From: Lachnospiraceae bacterium
Lineage (GTDB): Bacteria > Bacillota > Clostridia > Lachnospirales > Lachnospiraceae
Assembly: GCA_900769115.1 (NCBI GenBank)
Contig: CAAGFJ010000009.1
Coordinates: 1-45,500, forward strand
Direction of reading: 5' to 3'
Length of the DNA stretch: 45,500 bases
The position numbers were made by a program, and so were the translations under genes. Numbering within the stretch: position 1 is the first letter of the stretch; each line of letters opens with the position of its first letter. Positions 43,580-45,500 of this stretch are shown here, in pieces. Under the pieces are notes generated by a model. The model was not told where the DNA came from and made no database searches. It saw only the letters and a list, made by a program, of their open reading frames with translations.

Positions 43580-43673
43580 ATTCCCACTCTCCTTCCACAT
43601 CCTCTTCATCCGTTGTGTTGTCTTCTGTGATACCTAACAGCCTTTTCCATGCTTCCTTTTCCTTATCGTTCAT
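43518..43673 (-). CDS. Possible 51-residue acidic protein overlapping the ardC-like gene
   Basis: The ATG at 43673 has a perfect AAGGAGGT seven bases upstream, just after the stop of the 341-residue gene. The product begins MNDKEKEAWKRLLGITED, then an acidic stretch, and overlaps the ArdC-like start by 62 bp. The strong ribosome binding site argues for translation. The long overlap leaves open that only the first 30 codons matter, as a leader for ardC. Confidence 0.5.
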   Translation of the reverse strand: MNDKEKEAWKRLLGITEDNTTDEEDVEGEWEYVRGIRPSDGRTEEAGGTDH

Positions 43674-43684
43674 CTGACACCTCC

Positions 43685-44710
43685 TTACATCTCCAATTCC
43701 AGTTCCCATTCCGGTTCTGTGGCTGCTATAACTTCCTCTACTGCTTTTTCTATTGCCTCCTTCTCTACCATCACCTCATTCAACCGTTTGGTAACCAGTT
43801 CCAGATCTTCTTTAATCCAATCCATATCGCATTTTACGGTTGCACGACTAACCCCCAACTCTTCCTTATAAGCTGGATTGTTCTGTACAAGCCATTCCAT
43901 GGTTTTCGATATATCTTCCAACTTCTCCATACTGCTTTGAAGATTCATATTATGATCTGTCAAATCTTCCTCGCTTAACTCTACATTATGTAATTCCATA
44001 CTAATATCAACGGGTGCTGCTGCCGCATCCATTACTTCCTGTTTTAACCAATCCTTGTGAAAATTTCCGTCCGAATCATATATACGATTCATAAAACTCT
44101 CTACATGAATATCTGTAAATTCTACCTGATTTGTTATTTCTGAATGTTCTTCAAAGAAATCCGTTAATTGATCTGCCAAATCATGTTCATTTAATATTGT
44201 GGGTGCTTTTATTATCTGCGCTACATTCTCCTCTCTTGTTATTTCATAATAAAGCCTATTGGAGATGCCTATAATATCCTCAACTGTAAAAGTCGTATCA
44301 TTAGGATATTGTTTAAGTTTTCCAATCAACCGATCCATACCTTCAACCATATAGTGTTGCTTGTCACTCAAATCTACATGCATATTAGATTGCTCCTGCT
44401 TTATAAGATATTCCACCTCTTCGTGACGCTGTGCCTGCCACTCATGTAAGTACTCATTCCTTGCCTCTACATTTTTCCAATTCTCCCAATTAAGACCTAC
44501 TGATTCCCACTCAATGTACTCTTTTCCATCAACCATAACCGTATCATAGAGTGGCTCTCCATACTTTTTCATCCAACTAATATTCTCTTCCTGTTGTTTG
44601 TCCTTAATCGGTGACACACACAACACTAATGCATTCGCTTTATCATAGAAATACATATGTGGGATTCCTTTTGCCCTGTATGGCTTATTATTAATTATAT
44701 CTGGGGTCAT
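43685..44710 (-). CDS. Hypothetical ICE protein with the shared C-terminal tail
   Basis: The 341-residue soluble protein has an N-terminal mixed domain of about 100 residues (KGIPHMYFYDKANALVLCVSPIKDKQ). The remainder is mostly helical and acidic, with coiled-coil stretches near 255-320. A possible ribosome binding site AAGGAAG precedes the ATG. The end AVEEVIAATEPEWELELEM matches the shared tail. It is the first visible gene of the tailed block. I do not recognise a family. Confidence 0.65.
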   Translation of the reverse strand: MTPDIINNKPYRAKGIPHMYFYDKANALVLCVSPIKDKQQEENISWMKKYGEPLYDTVMVDGKEYIEWESVGLNWENWKNVEARNEYLHEWQAQRHEEVEYLIKQEQSNMHVDLSDKQHYMVEGMDRLIGKLKQYPNDTTFTVEDIIGISNRLYYEITREENVAQIIKAPTILNEHDLADQLTDFFEEHSEITNQVEFTDIHVESFMNRIYDSDGNFHKDWLKQEVMDAAAAPVDISMELHNVELSEEDLTDHNMNLQSSMEKLEDISKTMEWLVQNNPAYKEELGVSRATVKCDMDWIKEDLELVTKRLNEVMVEKEAIEKAVEEVIAATEPEWELELEM

Positions 44711-44809
44711 AGGCTACACACTTCCTTTCATTAAATTCTATTGCAACTCTATCTTTCTTTATTATTCAGGAGTATAATAATTGCATCCCCTATATAGGAG
44801 GTTTACTGT

Positions 44810-44893
44810 ATGAATAAATATGGTGTACGCTGCTCAATGGAAGAAAAAAATGATTTCCCTTTTGAGGAATTTCCTAGGTTGCTGAACTTGTGA
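44810..44893 (+). CDS. Possible 27-residue micro-protein, opposite to the operon
   Basis: The ATG at 44810 is preceded by TATATAGGAGGTTT, nearly the same leader as that of the serine recombinase (12583-12596). It encodes MNKYGVRCSMEEKNDFPFEE and seven more residues. A TATAAT box at 44773-44778 is well placed, but a -35 is not clear. It could be a small regulator or a leader peptide. The rest of 44711-44923 shows nothing else. Confidence 0.4.
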   Translation: MNKYGVRCSMEEKNDFPFEEFPRLLNL

Positions 44894-44923
44894 CGGTATA
44901 TATGTCAGACATGGCATATCTCC

Positions 44924-45223
44924 TTATTCAGCGAATAAATTGTTTTCTTCGCAACAGTCTACGATTGCTCTAAGCAACGCATGAAAATCTTGAAAGCCTT
45001 TATTTTCATAATGAAAAAGGGTTTGATCATTTACATATTGGGCAAATCGCTTTGAAATCTCAAATAATAATTCTTCATTACCATCAACTAAAATTTCATC
45101 GCATATTTTGTTGCGTGATAGTTCATCTGCATAACAAGACCCTGTTACAAGTGTGTCTGATGCTTTAGCACATTGCTTGGCATAGTATGTCAATTCCGAT
45201 TTTTTATGTTCAATCATGTTCAT
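44924..45223 (-). CDS. Small hypothetical protein
   Basis: The 99-residue soluble helical protein has several Cys residues and the C terminus CCEENNLFAE. GAGAGG lies just before the ATG. No family is recognised. The last codons coincide with an inverted repeat TTATTC-AGC-GAATAA that recurs at 45316-45330, where a frame ending YKLFAE can be read, so a paralogue's remnant may stand upstream. Confidence 0.6.
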   Translation of the reverse strand: MNMIEHKKSELTYYAKQCAKASDTLVTGSCYADELSRNKICDEILVDGNEELLFEISKRFAQYVNDQTLFHYENKGFQDFHALLRAIVDCCEENNLFAE

Positions 45224-45361
45224 TTACCTCTCTTTCTTACCTACCTATTCAAAAAAGTCCTCTTTGCTATTGAAAACTGCTCTTGAAATCTGTCTATCAC
45301 CCATTATCCATTTCCTTATTCAGCGAATAACTTGTAACCGATTACAATACAGCATAAAAAA

Positions 45362-45382
45362 ACAAGGCATACAATATCTTGT
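45362..45382 (-). terminator. Terminator of the gene at the right edge
   Basis: ACAAG...CTTGT with a long A-run at 45355-45361 (U-run on the minus strand) is the same terminator module as at 28731-28762. Confidence 0.7.
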
Positions 45383-45393
45383 CTTATCCCTCA

Positions 45394-45500
45394 TTATTCC
45401 TGTGGTGCGTTTTTAAAATAATACTCCAACGCTTTATCAATAACTCCTTCAATCTCCTTTTTCTTCATCTCCGGCTTGAAGTATTTCGTGACCACTGATC
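45394..45500 (-). CDS. C-terminal end of a hypothetical protein, cut by the window edge
   Basis: An open minus-strand frame enters at the right edge and ends at 45394. The visible 35 residues include VVTKYFKPEMKKKEIEG and end KNAPQE. They are charged and helical, with no recognisable family. The tandem stops TAA TGA and the terminator downstream support a real gene end. Confidence 0.6.
   Translation of the reverse strand, partial: SVVTKYFKPEMKKKEIEGVIDKALEYYFKNAPQE

Noticed and set aside
1..45500. Insertion sequences or rRNA genes
   Set aside because: No transposase ORF, no terminal inverted repeats with target duplications around an ORF, and no rRNA sequence could be recognised.

Overview
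The window reads as the chromosome of a low-GC Gram-positive anaerobe, most likely a Lachnospiraceae-type Clostridium relative, into which an integrative and conjugative element (ICE) has inserted. The assignment rests on protein style only (clostridial cysK, DegV and type Ic aspartate aminotransferase, acyl-ACP thioesterase, AGGAGG ribosome binding sites, TTGACA/TATAAT promoters); I could not run a database search.

Chromosomal part, 1 to about 9038: cysteine synthase cysK, a DegV fatty-acid-binding protein, a LysR regulator, an SGNH esterase, tRNA-Gln(CTG), an acyl-ACP thioesterase, an EF-hand protein of unknown role, a YbaK-type deacylase and an aspartate aminotransferase. Most genes lie on the minus strand and carry their own terminators. 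A small structured element occurs twice here (1297-1357 and 4328-4390).

ICE, about 9039 to beyond the right edge. The left end is the 3' end of a tRNA gene, probably tRNA-Leu, with its terminator (8994-9040). A tyrosine integrase follows. Next comes a plus-strand cargo pair, a dGTPase and a serine recombinase, under palindromic operator candidates. Then come an HTH protein and a long minus-strand conjugation block. Read in transcription order from the right edge, this block holds: leading-region accessory genes (43.7-37.5 kb: unknown protein, ArdC-like antirestriction protein, repeat protein, HAD deoxynucleotidase, DUF5688, toprim primase-like protein); a 58-nt hairpin that is the best oriT candidate (37412-37469); Fic, MobC-like protein, MOBP relaxase and VirD4; the type IV secretion system (T4SS) membrane proteins (VirB2-, VirB6- and VirB3/PrgI-like); a membrane-tethered MinD-like protein; a coiled-coil membrane protein; large surface proteins (Ig-like/transglutaminase, and a 1856-residue thioester/Cna-B adhesin); a hidden type I toxin-antitoxin pair; SSB; VirB4 split into two genes; and a three-domain cell-wall hydrolase. 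The right end of the ICE and the rest of the tRNA lie outside the window.

The most notable observation is that seven otherwise unrelated proteins around oriT (Fic, toprim, DUF5688, HAD nucleotidase, repeat protein, ArdC-like, unknown 341-residue protein) end in the same short C-terminal peptide, x-[DE]-[MLVIN]-[GAEQ]-[ML]-E-[LMI]. In five of the seven it is preceded by an EVIE/EAIE-like helix. I infer a shared C-terminal signal, possibly for export through the T4SS into the recipient along with the DNA. ArdC-type and primase-type proteins are known to be transferred during conjugation of some plasmids.
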